Assembly (NCBI RefSeq): GCF_004798585.1
Contig: NZ_PPXQ01000010.1
Coordinates: 1 to 64,000, forward strand
Length of the DNA: 64,000 bases
Source of the DNA: Massilia sp. Mn16-1_5
GTDB lineage: Bacteria; Pseudomonadota; Gammaproteobacteria; Burkholderiales; Burkholderiaceae_D
Direction: 5' to 3'
A program made the position numbers and the translations under genes. Positions within the stretch are counted from its first letter, which is position 1. The number at the start of each line of letters is the position of its first letter. Below are positions 1-9,566 of the stretch, piece after piece. The notes under the pieces are model-generated. The model was not told the origin of the DNA. It was given only the letters and a program-made list of their open reading frames with translations, and ran no database searches.

Positions 1-1
1 G

Positions 2-118
2 CTGCATGAGCAAGCACGCGTCTATCTGCTGCCGGAGCGCCGAGCGCGCTCGTATCCGCGCGTCGTTAAACAGCCCAGATCCAAGTTTCCAATGAAAAAT
101 GCCAGTCAGCTTAACTGA
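2..118 (+). CDS. C-terminal end of a probable IS4-family transposase (cut by window start)
   Basis: An open frame enters from the left edge and stops at TGA 116-118. Its last residues read YPRVVKQPRSKFPMKNASQLN-like, a basic Tyr-Pro-Arg-Val-Val-Lys tail that I associate with IS4-type transposases of this bacterial group; this is recognition from memory, not a search. The stop lies inside a perfect 12-bp inverted repeat (98-109 and 115-126). Only 38 codons are visible, so whether the element is intact cannot be judged. Confidence 0.45.
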   Translation: MHEQARVYLLPERRARSYPRVVKQPRSKFPMKNASQLN

Positions 119-148
119 CTGGCATTAGCCTTCGGGCGGCTTTTTTTT
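98..148 (+). terminator. Inverted repeat plus T-run after the transposase tail
   Basis: A perfect 12-bp inverted repeat (98-109 / 115-126, 5-nt loop) spans the stop codon of the upstream frame. It is followed by a short GCC-TTCG-GGC hairpin at 129-138 and then eight T residues at 141-148. The second hairpin with the T-run fits a Rho-independent terminator. The first could be part of the same structure or protect against read-through into the element. Confidence 0.55.
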
Positions 149-246
149 CGTCCTTTTTTCGCCCCCATCGCTTGACTCTGCCATTAGTGTCAGCCTTCAG
201 CATGTCGGTACCGCGCCACTGGCGCACTTCATTCAAAGGAACCGAC

Positions 247-828
247 ATGACACTGAAAACCCTCATCGCCGCCAGCCTGCTGGCATTCAATCTGGCCCAC
301 GCCGCGGAACCCTTGCCGATGTCGGTTGCCGTGCAAGGCAATCCGCTCGGCGCCAGTCCCGCCTGCGGCACGGGCGCCGCCGACCCGGCCAGCGCCGCGC
401 CCGACACGCTGGTGCGCGCCCTCTACGAGATCGTCTCGGGTCCGGCAGGCGGGCGCAAGGACTGGGACCGGATGACGACGCTGTTCGCGCCCGGCGCCAT
501 CGTCACCCCGACCACCCACCGCGGCGAGCAGTTCCTCGCCGTGCCGCAAAGCCAGTCCCAGTTTGCCGCGCTGAACGATCGCCTGCTGGGGCAGCGTGGC
601 TTCTACGAGCGCGAAGTGGCGCAGCAGATTGCGTCCTTCGGCCACGTCGCCCACGTCTGGAGCACCTATGAAACGCGCGACCGCCCCGACGGTCCGGTGC
701 GCGTGCGTGGCGTGAATGCCGTCCAGCTGCTGAACGACGGCAAGCGCTGGTGCATCCTGTCGATCACCTGGGATGCGGAGCTGCCGGCCCATCCTATCCC
801 GGCCGCGCTCGACCGGCCCGGCCGGTAA
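247..828 (+). CDS. Secreted NTF2-like (SnoaL-type) protein of unknown role
   Basis: A 193-aa protein with a signal peptide (residues 1-20, ending AHA) and an NTF2/SnoaL-like cone fold over about residues 55-180. The central part has the usual pattern of a helix, a Trp-Asp-Arg turn, LFAPGA and a terminal strand with GKRWCILSITWD. Proteins of this fold are enzymes or ligand binders, and the substrate cannot be read here. The start at 247 is chosen over an upstream in-frame ATG at 172 because AAGGA (237-241) precedes it and the signal peptide begins there. Its stop directly abuts the stop of the convergent MerR gene. Confidence 0.7.
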   Translation: MTLKTLIAASLLAFNLAHAAEPLPMSVAVQGNPLGASPACGTGAADPASAAPDTLVRALYEIVSGPAGGRKDWDRMTTLFAPGAIVTPTTHRGEQFLAVPQSQSQFAALNDRLLGQRGFYEREVAQQIASFGHVAHVWSTYETRDRPDGPVRVRGVNAVQLLNDGKRWCILSITWDAELPAHPIPAALDRPGR

Positions 829-1209
829 TCAATCCGGTCCGCCCTGGCGGCGCTGTTCCTCCAGAAAAGCGAGGCGGGCGGCGGCGCTGTCGCGGATGGC
901 CTGCAGCGCCGCGATGCGCTCGTCGAGCTCACCCAGCTTGTCGCCGTAGAGCGCAATGACGTCGGCGCAGATGGCGCGCATGTCGGGCGGTTCGGGCGCC
1001 AGCATCGACACCACCGGCCGGATCTCCTCCAGCGTAAAACCGTTGCGCAACAGGGTACGGATGCGGCCGACGAATTCGACCGCCCTGGGATCGAAGTAAC
1101 GGTAGCCGTTCTCGCCGCGTTGCGAGGCCAGCAAACCCGATTGTTCGTAGTGGCGCAACGAACGCACGCTGGCGCCCGTCTGGCGGGACAGTTCGCCGAT
1201 CGTCAGCAT
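829..1209 (-). CDS. MerR-family transcriptional regulator
   Basis: 126 aa. The first 70 residues form the MerR winged helix-turn-helix: MLTIGELSRQTGASVRSLRHYE, then the GYRYF wing. A dimerisation coiled coil follows (about 75-120). There is no cysteine, so it does not look like a metal or SoxR-type redox sensor and is more like the small HTH-only MerR regulators of oxidative or drug stress. It points away from argC, and its promoter must lie in 1210-1430. The target is not identifiable. It is convergent with the NTF2-like gene. Confidence 0.85.
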   Translation of the reverse strand: MLTIGELSRQTGASVRSLRHYEQSGLLASQRGENGYRYFDPRAVEFVGRIRTLLRNGFTLEEIRPVVSMLAPEPPDMRAICADVIALYGDKLGELDERIAALQAIRDSAAARLAFLEEQRRQGGPD

Positions 1210-1430
1210 GGCCGTCTTCTTGTAATGTTGTTCATACGAAAATTATACGCAGGACGACGCCGTCTGGCGGTATTGGCATCACCGTGCTCTTCGGCATGCA
1301 ATATTTGCATTATCAAGCCAGCAGGCAAATATCCTTTGCATGCTCCAATGCGGGCACGGCGGCACCCTGAATCGGTCTGCCTGTTAAAATTGCACCTCGT
1401 TGTACCATTTACACATTTAAAGGAAAGAAC

Positions 1431-2468
1431 ATGATCAAAGTTGGCATCGTTGGCGGAACCGGTTACACGGGCGTGGAATTGCTGCGGCTGTTGGCCGCCC
1501 ACCCCGGCGTGGAGCTGACCGCGATCACTTCACGCAAGGAAGACGGCCTGCCGGTGGCCGACATGTTCCCGTCTCTGCGCGGCCGCGTGGACCTGGCCTT
1601 CTCGGCGCCCGACAAGGCCGACCTGACCCAGTGCGACGTGGTGTTCTTCGCCACCCCGCACGGCGTCGCCATGGCGCAAGCCCCGGCCCTGCTGGCGGCC
1701 GGCGTGAAGGTCATCGACCTGGCCGCCGACTTCCGCCTGAAGGACCGCGCGGCCTTCGAAAAGTGGTACAAGATCGAGCACACGGCCGCCGACCTGATCG
1801 AGGAAGCCGTGTATGGCCTGCCGGAACTGAACCGCGAGGACATCAAGGGGGCGCGCCTGATCGCCAACCCGGGCTGCTACCCGACCACGATGCAGCTGGG
1901 CTTCGTGCCGCTGCTGAAGGCCGGCATGATCGACGCCGGCAGCCTGATCGCCGACGCGAAATCGGGCGTCTCCGGCGCCGGCCGCAAGGCCGAGATCGGC
2001 ACGCTGTTCTCGGAAGCGAGCGACAATTTCAAAGCCTACGGCGTCGCCGGCCACCGCCACACCCCGGAGACCTCGGCCCAGCTGCAGCGCTTCACCGAGC
2101 AGAAGGTCGGCCTGATCTTCACCCCGCACCTGGTGCCGATGATCCGCGGCATGCACGCGACCCTGTACGCGCGCCTGACCAAGGAAGTCACCGACGAGCA
2201 GCTGCAGGCCCTGTTCGAGGAAACGTACAAGGATTCGCCGTTCGTCGACGTCATGCCCTTCGGCTCGCACCCGGAAACCCGCTCGACGCGCGGCTCGAAC
2301 ATGCTGCGCCTGGCGCTGCATCGTCCGGATGGCGGCAACACCGTCGTCATCCTGGTGGTGCAGGACAACCTGGTGAAGGGCGCGTCCGGCCAGGCCGTGC
2401 AGTGCATGAACCTGATGTTCGGCCTGGAAGAAACGACCGGCCTGCAGCAGATCGCCTTGCTGCCCTAA
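1431..2468 (+). CDS. argC: N-acetyl-gamma-glutamyl-phosphate reductase
   Basis: 345 aa, the normal length of type 1 ArgC. It reduces N-acetylglutamyl phosphate to the semialdehyde with NADPH in cytosolic arginine biosynthesis. The nucleotide-binding loop GGTGYTG is at residues 8-14 and the catalytic cysteine is Cys149 in NPGCYPT; the GHRHTPE motif is also present. AAAGGAAAG precedes the ATG. Other arg genes are not adjacent, as is usual in betaproteobacteria. Confidence 0.97.
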   Translation: MIKVGIVGGTGYTGVELLRLLAAHPGVELTAITSRKEDGLPVADMFPSLRGRVDLAFSAPDKADLTQCDVVFFATPHGVAMAQAPALLAAGVKVIDLAADFRLKDRAAFEKWYKIEHTAADLIEEAVYGLPELNREDIKGARLIANPGCYPTTMQLGFVPLLKAGMIDAGSLIADAKSGVSGAGRKAEIGTLFSEASDNFKAYGVAGHRHTPETSAQLQRFTEQKVGLIFTPHLVPMIRGMHATLYARLTKEVTDEQLQALFEETYKDSPFVDVMPFGSHPETRSTRGSNMLRLALHRPDGGNTVVILVVQDNLVKGASGQAVQCMNLMFGLEETTGLQQIALLP

Positions 2469-2615
2469 GCTGTCGAAAAAGTACCCCTGTTGCATTGCCG
2501 TCGTGCACTAGCTGACAAGAGCTAGATCAAGGCGGCAACTGTTGAGAACGGTAAATTGACCGATGCGCTGATCGGTTTCTTCCGATCACATCATCTATCT
2601 CACAGGGGTGCCACC

Positions 2616-3014
2616 ATGTTCGGTCGCAACGCAAAAAGCGAAATTGACAGCCTGATCGGCATTGCCGCCCGGATCGAGGGCGACCTGTGCTTCAGTGGCG
2701 GCTTGCGCATCGATGGCGAGGTACACGGCAACGTGATCGCCAGCGAAGGCGTGGACAGCGTGCTGATCGTCTCCGAGCACGCCCGCATCGAGGGGGAAGT
2801 ACGCTGTGCCAACCTGGTGGTGAACGGGTTCATCGCCGGATCGGTTTATTCGACGGAACTACTTGAATTACAGCCGAAAGGCCGCATTCATGGGGATGTC
2901 CATTACAAGCTGCTCGAGATGCACGGCGGCGCCCTGGTTACCGGCAAGCTCACGCACCAGCCGGCGGGCGAACCCGTGTTCCACCTGGCAGTGGCGGAGG
3001 CCTCGCAGGCATGA
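2616..3014 (+). CDS. Bactofilin family cytoskeletal protein
   Basis: 132 aa. The central 100 residues show the short repeats of the bactofilin right-handed beta-helix (IGIAARIEGDLCFSGGLRIDGEVHGNV and so on). Bactofilins polymerise without nucleotides into membrane-associated scaffolds for cell shape or envelope synthesis. The frame stays open upstream to 2556, but the ATG at 2616 has CAGGGG before it and gives the usual start MFGRN. It lies between argC and erpA with its own intergenic spaces, so it is probably transcribed alone or with erpA. Confidence 0.9.
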   Translation: MFGRNAKSEIDSLIGIAARIEGDLCFSGGLRIDGEVHGNVIASEGVDSVLIVSEHARIEGEVRCANLVVNGFIAGSVYSTELLELQPKGRIHGDVHYKLLEMHGGALVTGKLTHQPAGEPVFHLAVAEASQA

Positions 3015-3029
3015 CCGGCGCGAACCGTC

Positions 3030-3035
3030 TATAAT
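3030..3035 (+). promoter_or_regulatory. Probable -10 box of erpA
   Basis: A perfect TATAAT hexamer 35 bases before the erpA start, in the gap after the bactofilin gene. No good TTGACA lies 16-18 bases upstream, so the -35 is weak or the site is activator-dependent. Confidence 0.45.
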
Positions 3036-3069
3036 GGAATAAATTTGAATCCAATCAGGAGTTTATCCC

Positions 3070-3438
3070 ATGACTGCAGTGGCCGAAGTTGTAGACTTTG
3101 ACACCATCCCGACCCCCATCGTCTTCACCGACAGCGCCGCTGAAAAAGTGGCGCAGCTGATCGAAGAAGAGGGCAATCCCGACCTGAAACTGCGCGTCTT
3201 CGTGCAGGGCGGCGGCTGCTCGGGCTTCCAGTACGGCTTTACCTTCGACGAAATCGTCAACGAAGACGACACCACCATGGAGAAGAACGGCGTGCAGCTG
3301 CTGATCGACTCGATGAGCTACCAGTACCTGGTCGGTGCCGAAATCGACTATAAGGACGACCTCGAAGGCGCCCAGTTCGTCATCAAGAACCCGAACGCGA
3401 CCAGCACCTGCGGCTGCGGTTCGTCGTTCTCGGCGTAA
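3070..3438 (+). CDS. erpA: A-type iron-sulfur cluster insertion protein
   Basis: 122 aa. ErpA delivers Fe-S clusters to apoproteins, including those of isoprenoid synthesis and respiration. The three conserved ligands of A-type carriers are present: Cys50 in GGGCSGF, and Cys114 and Cys116 in CGCGSSF near the C-terminus. The N-terminal extension of about 15 residues and the location in the betaproteobacterial argC-bactofilin-erpA-anmK order favour ErpA over IscA. AGGAG sits before the ATG, and a strong terminator follows. Confidence 0.93.
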   Translation: MTAVAEVVDFDTIPTPIVFTDSAAEKVAQLIEEEGNPDLKLRVFVQGGGCSGFQYGFTFDEIVNEDDTTMEKNGVQLLIDSMSYQYLVGAEIDYKDDLEGAQFVIKNPNATSTCGCGSSFSA

Positions 3439-3477
3439 ACTGAAGCACAGCCCGGCTGGTCCGGGCGTCGTCACCAG

Positions 3478-3505
3478 ATCCGGGCACTGCCCGGATTTGT
3501 TTTTT
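3478..3505 (+). terminator. Rho-independent terminator of erpA
   Basis: An 8-bp GC-rich stem, ATCCGGGC with GCCCGGAT (3478-3485 and 3489-3496), loop ACT, followed by TTGTTTTTT. It ends the erpA transcript about 40 bases after its stop. Confidence 0.85.
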
Positions 3506-3538
3506 CGGCGACGGTTCTTGCCGGATTACCTGCATGAC

Positions 3539-3702
3539 GTAGGGTGGGCTCCGCCCACGCGGTTTCACCGTGCGCATTGACGCGGCGATGCACCCACTCG
3601 TTCGCGTGCGGAGAGCGAGAGCGCGGCAAATTATGCCGTGATCCCGCGTGGGCGAAGCCCGATGAAACCGTGAGCGAGGCCATTGGCCTCGCTCACCCCT
3701 AC
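3539..3702. repeat. Extragenic palindromic repeat (GTAGGGTGGGC type), site 1
   Basis: Both ends of this 164-bp block carry the same motif in opposite orientation. The left end starts GTAGGGTGGGCTCCGCCCAC. The right end, read on the other strand, starts GTAGGGGTGAGCGAGG and later contains GGGCTTCGCCCACGCG. The centre is diverged. Related motifs recur near 9.5, 12.8, 47.6 and 59.2 kb, always between genes, which fits a dispersed REP/REPIN-like family. Confidence 0.7.
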
Positions 3703-3709
3703 GAAACCA

Positions 3710-4807
3710 TCACGCAGGGTAGAGCGCCCCCAGGATGCGCGGTCCCTGCGCACCCGTGACGGCCGGCATGTTGCCCGGCTGGCGTCTGGTAAAGCGGTAG
3801 CCGAGCCAGGCGAAAGCCAGGGCTTCGACCCGGTTTGAGGCGATGCCGAGCGCCGCGGTGGACTCGACGGGTATCGACCCGCCCAGCGCGCCGGCCAGCA
3901 TGCGCAGCAGGGTGCCGTTGTAGGCGCCCCCGCCGCAGACATAGACGGCGTCGACCTTTACTTGTTCGTCGAGGATGGCGCGCGCGATGGATTCGGCGGT
4001 CAACGCTGTCAGTGTGGCCTGCACGTCCTGCGCGGCCAGCTCCGTCAAACCTGCCAGGCGCGCATCCAGCCATTCCATGTGGAACAGGTCGCGTCCGGTG
4101 CTTTTCGGCGCCGGCTGGTGGAAATACGGTTCTTCCAGCAAGGTCGCCAGCAAGTCCGGCGCCACGTTGCCGCTCGCGCCCCAGGCGCCGTCGGCATCGT
4201 ATTCCTTGCCCTGGTGGCGCCCGATCCAGCCGTCGAGCAGGACATTGCCCGGACCCGTGTCGTAGCCGGTGACGCGGCCATCGGCATGCAGGACGCTGAT
4301 GTTGCCGATACCGCCGATATTCACCACCACCCGCGTCGTGCCCGGCGTGCCGAAGGCGGCCGCGTGAAAGGCCGGCACCAGCGGCGCACCCTGGCCGCCG
4401 GCGGCGATGTCGCGGCTGCGGAAGTCGGCAATGACGTCGATGCCCGCCAGTTCTGCCAGCAGCGCGGGATTGTTGGTCTGGCGCGTGAAGCCGAGCTCCG
4501 GCCGGTGGCGCACGGTCTGGCCGTGGACGGCAACGGCCGCCACCGGACCCGGCGCTTGGTCCTTGAGCATGGCGACACACTCGGCATAGGCGCGCGCCAG
4601 GCCATTGGCGGCGATCGCCTCGCGTTCGATTTCGTTGGCGCCGTTGGCTTGCAGCGCCATCAGCTCGGCGCGCAGCGCGGCAGGGAAGGGGACAAAGGCG
4701 GCCTCCAGGGTGCGGATCGCGCCATCGGCGAAGTCGGCCAGCACGCCGTCCACGCCGTCCAGGCTGGTGCCCGACATCAGGCCGATATAGAGGGAAGAAT
4801 TCATCAT
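3710..4807 (-). CDS. anmK: Anhydro-N-acetylmuramic acid kinase
   Basis: 365 aa, the usual AnmK length. It phosphorylates and hydrolyses 1,6-anhydro-MurNAc to MurNAc-6-phosphate when recycling peptidoglycan in the cytosol. The N-terminal [12 protein letters not shown] loop (residues 9-20) is the family signature. [16 protein letters not shown] and VCGGGAYN give the rest of the ASKHA-type nucleotide site. Two consecutive ATG codons (4807 and 4804) can start it. The neighbouring M23 hydrolase on the same strand is also a cell-wall gene, but a terminator separates the two. Confidence 0.95.
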   Translation of the reverse strand: MMNSSLYIGLMSGTSLDGVDGVLADFADGAIRTLEAAFVPFPAALRAELMALQANGANEIEREAIAANGLARAYAECVAMLKDQAPGPVAAVAVHGQTVRHRPELGFTRQTNNPALLAELAGIDVIADFRSRDIAAGGQGAPLVPAFHAAAFGTPGTTRVVVNIGGIGNISVLHADGRVTGYDTGPGNVLLDGWIGRHQGKEYDADGAWGASGNVAPDLLATLLEEPYFHQPAPKSTGRDLFHMEWLDARLAGLTELAAQDVQATLTALTAESIARAILDEQVKVDAVYVCGGGAYNGTLLRMLAGALGGSIPVESTAALGIASNRVEALAFAWLGYRFTRRQPGNMPAVTGAQGPRILGALYPA

Positions 4808-4840
4808 AGGCTCATCATAAAGGATGGCGCCCCCAAGTAA

Positions 4841-4877
4841 AAACGCCTTCCGTGCACTGAAGCAGCGGAAGGCGTTT
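4841..4877 (-). terminator. Terminator of the M23 peptidase gene
   Basis: A perfect 12-bp stem (4841-4852 / 4866-4877) with a 13-nt loop. On the minus strand it is followed by TTTTTA, so it serves the M23 gene that ends at 4900. A run of G residues on the plus strand lies just outside it (4881-4889). Confidence 0.75.
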
Positions 4878-4899
4878 GTAGGGGGGGGGCTGTGGATGC

Positions 4900-6249
4900 T
4901 TAGCGGGCAGCCATGGCGTTGCCGCCTGGGGTCAGCAGCGAGAAGCGGTGGTTCATCTCGGCGGCAGCCATGCGGAAGCGGGCCAGTTCGCCCTTGCTCA
5001 GCGGCGCAGCCATCAGGTCCTTCAGGCCGCTCGGGTCGCGCGCGACGTTGGCGACGCGGAACTCGTAGTGCAGGTGAGCGCCGGTCGACCAGCCGGTCGA
5101 GCCGACGAAGCCGATGACCTGGCCCTGGCTGACCTTCGCACCCTTGCGCAGGCCATTGATACGGCTCATGTGGGCGTAGGCGGTGCTGTAGTTCGACCAG
5201 TGCTTCAGGACGACCATGTTGCCATAGCCATTCGACACGCCGGCGAAATCGACGACGCCGTCGCCGGCGGCGCGGATCGGGGTGCCGGTTGGCGCTGCGT
5301 AGTCGATGCCTTTATGGGCTTTCCACTGGCCCGAGATCGGGTGCACGCGGTTGGCGAAGCCCGACGAGACGCGCGAGAATTCCAGCGGCGACTTGAGGAA
5401 GGCTTTTTTCAGCGACTTGCCGTCCAGGCTGTAGTAGCCGCCCTGCTTGGTGACCGGGTCTTCGAACCACACGGCCTGGTAGCTGGTGCCGCGGTTGATG
5501 AATTCGCCTGCCAGGATGCGGCCGGTCTTGACCAGTTCGCCGTCGAGCCAGAAGGTTTCGTAGACGACGTTGAAACGGTCGCCGCGCTTCAGGTCGCCGC
5601 GGAAGTCGATGTTGGTCGAGAACATCTTGACGATTTCGCCGACCACCGAATCCGGGATCGAGCCGCCGTCGACGTTGGCGTCGGTGGCTGCGTAGAGCGA
5701 GGAGTTGACGATTTCGCGCGAACGCATTTCGACGCGGCGCTCGAGCTTGGCAGGGGCTTCGGAAGCCTTGAAGCCGTCGCCGTGGCGTGCGATGGTGAGC
5801 GTGGTCGGAGCGCTATTCTTGTCGGTGAGGGTGGCGCGCAGCGACAGCAGCTGGCCATTCTCGTCGGTCTCGGCCTGCAGGCGCTTGCCGTTTTTCAGGG
5901 ACAGGATGCGGCGGGCGAGTTTATCCGAGCGGATGAAGTTCTGCGCCTGTGCATCGTTGACGCCGAGGCGGGAGAGCATGGTGCCGATCGAGTCGCCTGA
6001 ACGGACACGCTCTTCGTGGATGAATTGCTGCTCGTCCTGCTGGAGGGCGGCGATTTGCTCGGAGAGGTTAGGCAGAGCCAGGTTCTCGGCGACGGAAACG
6101 ACTTGCACATCGCTGTCGTCCTGGACGACCGGAGCCGTTGCAACTGCGCCGAATGCGCACAGTGCGAGGGCCAGGGCGCCGGCGCCGACGATACGGGTCT
6201 TGCGACTCGTATTGGCTAGTTTGCCGGTGATTTTATGTATAGGGTTCAT
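4900..6249 (-). CDS. M23-family murein endopeptidase (MepM-like)
   Basis: 449 aa. One N-terminal membrane anchor (residues 21-41) is followed by a LysM/OapA-like stretch (about 82-115), a beta-rich linker domain, and a C-terminal LytM domain (about 295-410) facing the periplasm. The zinc ligands are visible: HxxxD at His312/Asp316 and HxH at 392-394 in AHLHYEF. The family cleaves cross-links in peptidoglycan to allow wall growth. It is divergent from tyrS, the arrangement in many betaproteobacteria. Confidence 0.92.
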   Translation of the reverse strand: MNPIHKITGKLANTSRKTRIVGAGALALALCAFGAVATAPVVQDDSDVQVVSVAENLALPNLSEQIAALQQDEQQFIHEERVRSGDSIGTMLSRLGVNDAQAQNFIRSDKLARRILSLKNGKRLQAETDENGQLLSLRATLTDKNSAPTTLTIARHGDGFKASEAPAKLERRVEMRSREIVNSSLYAATDANVDGGSIPDSVVGEIVKMFSTNIDFRGDLKRGDRFNVVYETFWLDGELVKTGRILAGEFINRGTSYQAVWFEDPVTKQGGYYSLDGKSLKKAFLKSPLEFSRVSSGFANRVHPISGQWKAHKGIDYAAPTGTPIRAAGDGVVDFAGVSNGYGNMVVLKHWSNYSTAYAHMSRINGLRKGAKVSQGQVIGFVGSTGWSTGAHLHYEFRVANVARDPSGLKDLMAAPLSKGELARFRMAAAEMNHRFSLLTPGGNAMAAR

Positions 6250-6399
6250 GCAATCAGTTAAAATTTACCGCTTGAACTTCGGACCACTATTTTTCTTGTT
6301 GTTTTGAAAAGTTTTCTTGCGGCAAGATTGATGGGATCGAGCATTGTACCAAAATATGCGGTCCTACAACCGTTTTAGCCAAACTCCTACAAAGAATTT

Positions 6400-7662
6400 A
6401 TGACAGACTCCGCGTCTTGTAGTAATAACAACTCCGTTTCCAAGGACCAATTGCAGTTGTCGGATAAGGTCCAGGAAGCGCTCGCCATCACCAAACGCGG
6501 CGTCGACGAACTGCTCATCGAAAGCGAATTCGCACAGAAGCTGGTGCGCTCGGAAAAGACCAGCGTACCGCTGCGTATCAAGCTCGGCCTGGACCCGACC
6601 GCGCCCGACCTGCACCTGGGCCACACCGTGGTGCTGAACAAGCTGCGCCAGCTCCAGAACCTCGGCCACCAGGTGATCTTCCTGATCGGCGACTTCACCT
6701 CGATGATTGGCGATCCGTCGGGCCGCAACGTCACGCGCCCGCCCCTCACCCGCGAGCAGGTCGAGGAAAACGCCATGACCTATTTCCGCCAGGCGGCCCT
6801 CGTACTCGACGAAGCGCGCACCGAAATGCGCTACAACTCCGAGTGGTGCGACCCGCTCGGCGCGCGCGGCATGATTCAATTGGCCTCGCGCTACACCGTC
6901 GCCCGCATGATGGAACGCGACGATTTCACCAAGCGCTACAAGAGTGGGACTCCAATTGCCGTGCATGAGTTCCTTTATCCCTTGATGCAAGGCTACGATT
7001 CGGTCGCTTTGAAAGCAGACCTTGAGCTAGGTGGAACGGACCAGAAATTTAACTTGCTGGTTGGACGCGAACTGCAGAAGGACTACGGGCAAGAGCCGCA
7101 GTGCATTCTGACGATGCCGCTGCTCGAAGGCCTGGACGGCGTCGAGAAGATGTCGAAGTCCAAGAACAACTACATCGGTATCACCGAAGCGCCGAACACC
7201 ATGTTTGCCAAGCTGATGAGTATCTCGGACACCATGATGTGGCGTTATTTCGAGCTGCTGTCCTTCCGCTCGCTGGAAGACATCGCCAGCCTGAAGGCGG
7301 CGGTCGAGGCCGGCGCCAATCCGCGCGACGCGAAAGTGGCGCTGGGCAAGGAAATCGTCACCCGCTTCCATTCGGCCCAGGCGGCCGACGATGCGCTGGC
7401 CGACTTCGTCAACCGCTCGAAGGGCGGCATTCCGGACGACGTGCCGGAAGTGGCGGTCTCGGGTGCGCCGCTGGGCGTGGCCCAGCTGCTGAAGGCGGCC
7501 GGCCTGTGCGCCTCGACCAGTGAGGCCATGCGCATGGTCGACCAGGGCGGCGTGCGCATCGACGGCGACGTGGTGAGCGACAAGAACCTGAAGGTCGAGG
7601 CCGGCGAGTTCGTGATGCAGGTTGGCAAGCGCAAGTTCGCCCGCGTGACCTTCAACGCATGA
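6400..7662 (+). CDS. tyrS: Tyrosyl-tRNA synthetase
   Basis: 420 aa. The class I catalytic domain has HLGH at residues 72-75 and KMSKS at 250-254. A C-terminal S4-like RNA-binding domain lies at about 355-415. The size and the [11 protein letters not shown] context match the TyrZ-like bacterial subgroup. The ATG at 6400 starts [10 protein letters not shown]; the first 20 residues are poorly conserved in the family, so a slightly later start cannot be excluded. The stop overlaps the dtd start by four bases. Confidence 0.96.
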   Translation: MTDSASCSNNNSVSKDQLQLSDKVQEALAITKRGVDELLIESEFAQKLVRSEKTSVPLRIKLGLDPTAPDLHLGHTVVLNKLRQLQNLGHQVIFLIGDFTSMIGDPSGRNVTRPPLTREQVEENAMTYFRQAALVLDEARTEMRYNSEWCDPLGARGMIQLASRYTVARMMERDDFTKRYKSGTPIAVHEFLYPLMQGYDSVALKADLELGGTDQKFNLLVGRELQKDYGQEPQCILTMPLLEGLDGVEKMSKSKNNYIGITEAPNTMFAKLMSISDTMMWRYFELLSFRSLEDIASLKAAVEAGANPRDAKVALGKEIVTRFHSAQAADDALADFVNRSKGGIPDDVPEVAVSGAPLGVAQLLKAAGLCASTSEAMRMVDQGGVRIDGDVVSDKNLKVEAGEFVMQVGKRKFARVTFNA

Positions 7663-8117
7663 TCGGCCTGCTGCAACGCGTCAGCCAGGCCGGCGTCGTA
7701 GTCGACGGCGCCACGGTCGGTGCCATCGACGCCGGCCTGATGGTGCTGGTCTGCGCCGAAAAGGGCGACACCGAGCGCGAAGCCGACGCTTTGCTGGCGA
7801 AATTGCTGGGCTACCGGGTGTTTTCCGACGAGGCCGGCAAGATGAACCGCAGCGTGACGGATATCGGCGGTGCCTTGCTGCTGGTGCCCCAGTTCACGCT
7901 GGCGGCCGACACCCGCTCGGGGACGCGTCCCTCGTTCTCGCCGGCGGCCAGTCCCGACGAAGGGCGCCGCCTGTTCGATTATTTCGTGCGCCAGGCGCGT
8001 GAGCGCCATGGCAAAGTTGAGACCGGTCAATTTGGCGCCGACATGAAAGTCAGTCTCACCAACGACGGTCCAGTCACCATTTGGCTGCGTGTTGATCCGG
8101 TCGTTGTTTCGCGTTGA
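7659..8117 (+). CDS. dtd: D-aminoacyl-tRNA deacylase
   Basis: 152 aa. DTD removes D-amino acids (and glycine from mischarged tRNA-Ala), so pairing it with tyrosyl-tRNA synthetase makes biological sense because TyrRS mischarges D-tyrosine. The family motifs are present: RPSFSPAA, a variant of the SQFTL/SxxPA loop, and NDGPVTIW, the Gly-Pro active-site motif near residue 140. It overlaps tyrS as ATGA and is therefore translationally coupled. Confidence 0.95.
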   Translation: MIGLLQRVSQAGVVVDGATVGAIDAGLMVLVCAEKGDTEREADALLAKLLGYRVFSDEAGKMNRSVTDIGGALLLVPQFTLAADTRSGTRPSFSPAASPDEGRRLFDYFVRQARERHGKVETGQFGADMKVSLTNDGPVTIWLRVDPVVVSR

Positions 8118-8169
8118 AACCCCCGCCGCCACGTGCGGTCAATAGTATGGAGGCCCCGTGGAGTCGAAA

Positions 8170-8835
8170 ATGAAGATCTGGAGTGATTCGTTTACCGAAG
8201 GCGGCCTGATTCCGCCCGAATGTGCGTTCGCGGTCATCGACCCGGCATCGCACGTGCGCCTGTCGAGCAACCGCAATCCCCACCTGGCCTGGGACGAAGT
8301 GCCCGCCGGCACCCAGTCGCTGGTGATCCTGTGCGTGGATGGCGATGCCCCCACCGACGGCACCGACGTCAACAAGGAGGGCCGGAGCGTGCCCGAGTCG
8401 CTCAAGCGCGCCGACTTTTATCACTGGGCGCTGGTCGACATTCCGCCCAGCCTGAAGTCGATCGCCGAAGGGCAGTTCTCGGACATGGTCACGCCCGGCG
8501 GCAAGGGCGGTCCGAACGTCTCCTTCCTGGTCAAGAACGGCACCGAGCATCAGTTGCGCCAGGGTATCAACGACTACACCGGCTGGTTTGCGGCCGATCC
8601 CGACATGGCCGGCAACTACTTCGGCTACGACGGACCATGCCCGCCCTGGAACGACGAGCGTGTCCACACCTATGTGTTTACAATTTACGCGCTCGACATT
8701 CCGCAGTTCCCGCTCGAGGGGCATTTCACCTGCGCCGAAGCGCGCGAGGCGCTGACCGGCCACATCCTCGACGAAGCCCAGATCTTCGGCGTCTATTCGC
8801 TCAACCCCGAGATCGCGCCCACGCTTTCTTCCTGA
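8170..8835 (+). CDS. YbhB/YbcL-type phosphatidylethanolamine-binding-like protein
   Basis: 221 aa from the ATG at 8170. It has the PEBP fold: SNRNPHLAWDEVP, then VDGDAP (the DxDAP ligand loop), YHWALVDIP and the C-terminal DERVHTYVFTIYALD. Bacterial members are cytosolic or periplasmic and their ligands are unknown. A GTG at 8158 is also in frame, but GTGGAG at 8158-8163 is well placed as the ribosome site for 8170. A 150-residue core is typical, so this is a long member. Confidence 0.85.
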   Translation: MKIWSDSFTEGGLIPPECAFAVIDPASHVRLSSNRNPHLAWDEVPAGTQSLVILCVDGDAPTDGTDVNKEGRSVPESLKRADFYHWALVDIPPSLKSIAEGQFSDMVTPGGKGGPNVSFLVKNGTEHQLRQGINDYTGWFAADPDMAGNYFGYDGPCPPWNDERVHTYVFTIYALDIPQFPLEGHFTCAEAREALTGHILDEAQIFGVYSLNPEIAPTLSS

Positions 8836-8839
8836 TTCC

Positions 8840-8864
8840 AGCGCCCGGCCATCCGGGCGCTTTC
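8840..8864 (+). terminator. Hairpin after the PEBP gene
   Basis: A 9-bp stem, AGCGCCCGG with CCGGGCGCT, with a CCAT loop, followed by only three T residues. It ends nine bases before the next start, so it may terminate inefficiently and leave partial read-through into the phosphatase gene. Confidence 0.5.
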
Positions 8865-8873
8865 GTATATCGC

Positions 8874-9527
8874 ATGCACAACGACACCCCCACCCGGATC
8901 GTGCTGATCCGTCATGGCGAAACCGCCTGGAACGCCGAGCGCCGCCTGCAAGGGCACCTGGATATCGACCTCAACGAAGAAGGACAGCGCCAGGCGCGCG
9001 CCCTGGCTGCGAGCCTGGCCCATGAGCACTTCGACGTGCTCGTCTCGAGCGACCTGGCGCGCGCCAGCCAGACCGCCAAAGCCGTCGGCGACGTGACCGG
9101 CCTGCCACTCTATATAGATGGACGCCTGCGCGAGCGCTGCTATGGCGGCTTCGAAGGCTTGCTGTACGCCGACATCGCCACGCGCTATCCGCAGGAGTTT
9201 GCCGCCTGGCAGGCGCGCGAGGTCGACGCGCCTTTGCCGCCGGGGCAGAATCGGGGCGAAACCTTTCGCGAGTTCTACGACCGCGTTACCACTGCCGTAC
9301 TGGGCTGGGCCGAGGACAACCCGGGCAAATCGCTCGCCATCGTGGCCCACGGCGGCGTGCTCGAATGCATCTACCGCGCGGCGCTCGGCTTGCCGCTGGA
9401 AACGCCGCGCGACTTCAAGGTGCTCAATGCCAGCGTCAACCGTTTCATCGTGCGAGATGGCAAGCTCGAACTGGTGAGCTGGGGCGAGGTGGATCATCTC
9501 CGTCCCGCAGTACTCGATGACATCTAA
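8874..9527 (+). CDS. Histidine phosphatase family protein (GpmB/CobC-like)
   Basis: 217 aa. The phosphohistidine loop LIRHGET is at residues 11-17 (nucleophile His14), the second arm is SSDLARASQTA, and the second catalytic histidine is in VAHGGVLE. This fits the cofactor-independent-looking broad phosphatase branch (GpmB, CobC, PhoE) rather than glycolytic dPGM, which is longer and more conserved. The substrate cannot be inferred. The ATG at 8874 lies only nine bases after the hairpin. Confidence 0.88.
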   Translation: MHNDTPTRIVLIRHGETAWNAERRLQGHLDIDLNEEGQRQARALAASLAHEHFDVLVSSDLARASQTAKAVGDVTGLPLYIDGRLRERCYGGFEGLLYADIATRYPQEFAAWQAREVDAPLPPGQNRGETFREFYDRVTTAVLGWAEDNPGKSLAIVAHGGVLECIYRAALGLPLETPRDFKVLNASVNRFIVRDGKLELVSWGEVDHLRPAVLDDI

Positions 9528-9529
9528 GG

Positions 9530-9566
9530 TAGCGCAAACGCGTGGAGTCAGGACTCCACCCTACAG
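9530..9566. repeat. Degenerate GTAGGGTGG-type palindrome, site 2
   Basis: A shortened copy: GGTAGCGCAAACGCGTGGAGT followed by ACTCCACCCTAC, which pairs back as GTGGAGT/ACTCCAC. The ACGCG-GTGG order matches the half-sites at the other locations. It lies just after the phosphatase stop. Confidence 0.5.

Noticed and set aside
4881-4889. Nine-G run, considered as a contingency tract
   Set aside because: It lies outside any gene, downstream of the M23 terminator, so it has no evident switch role.
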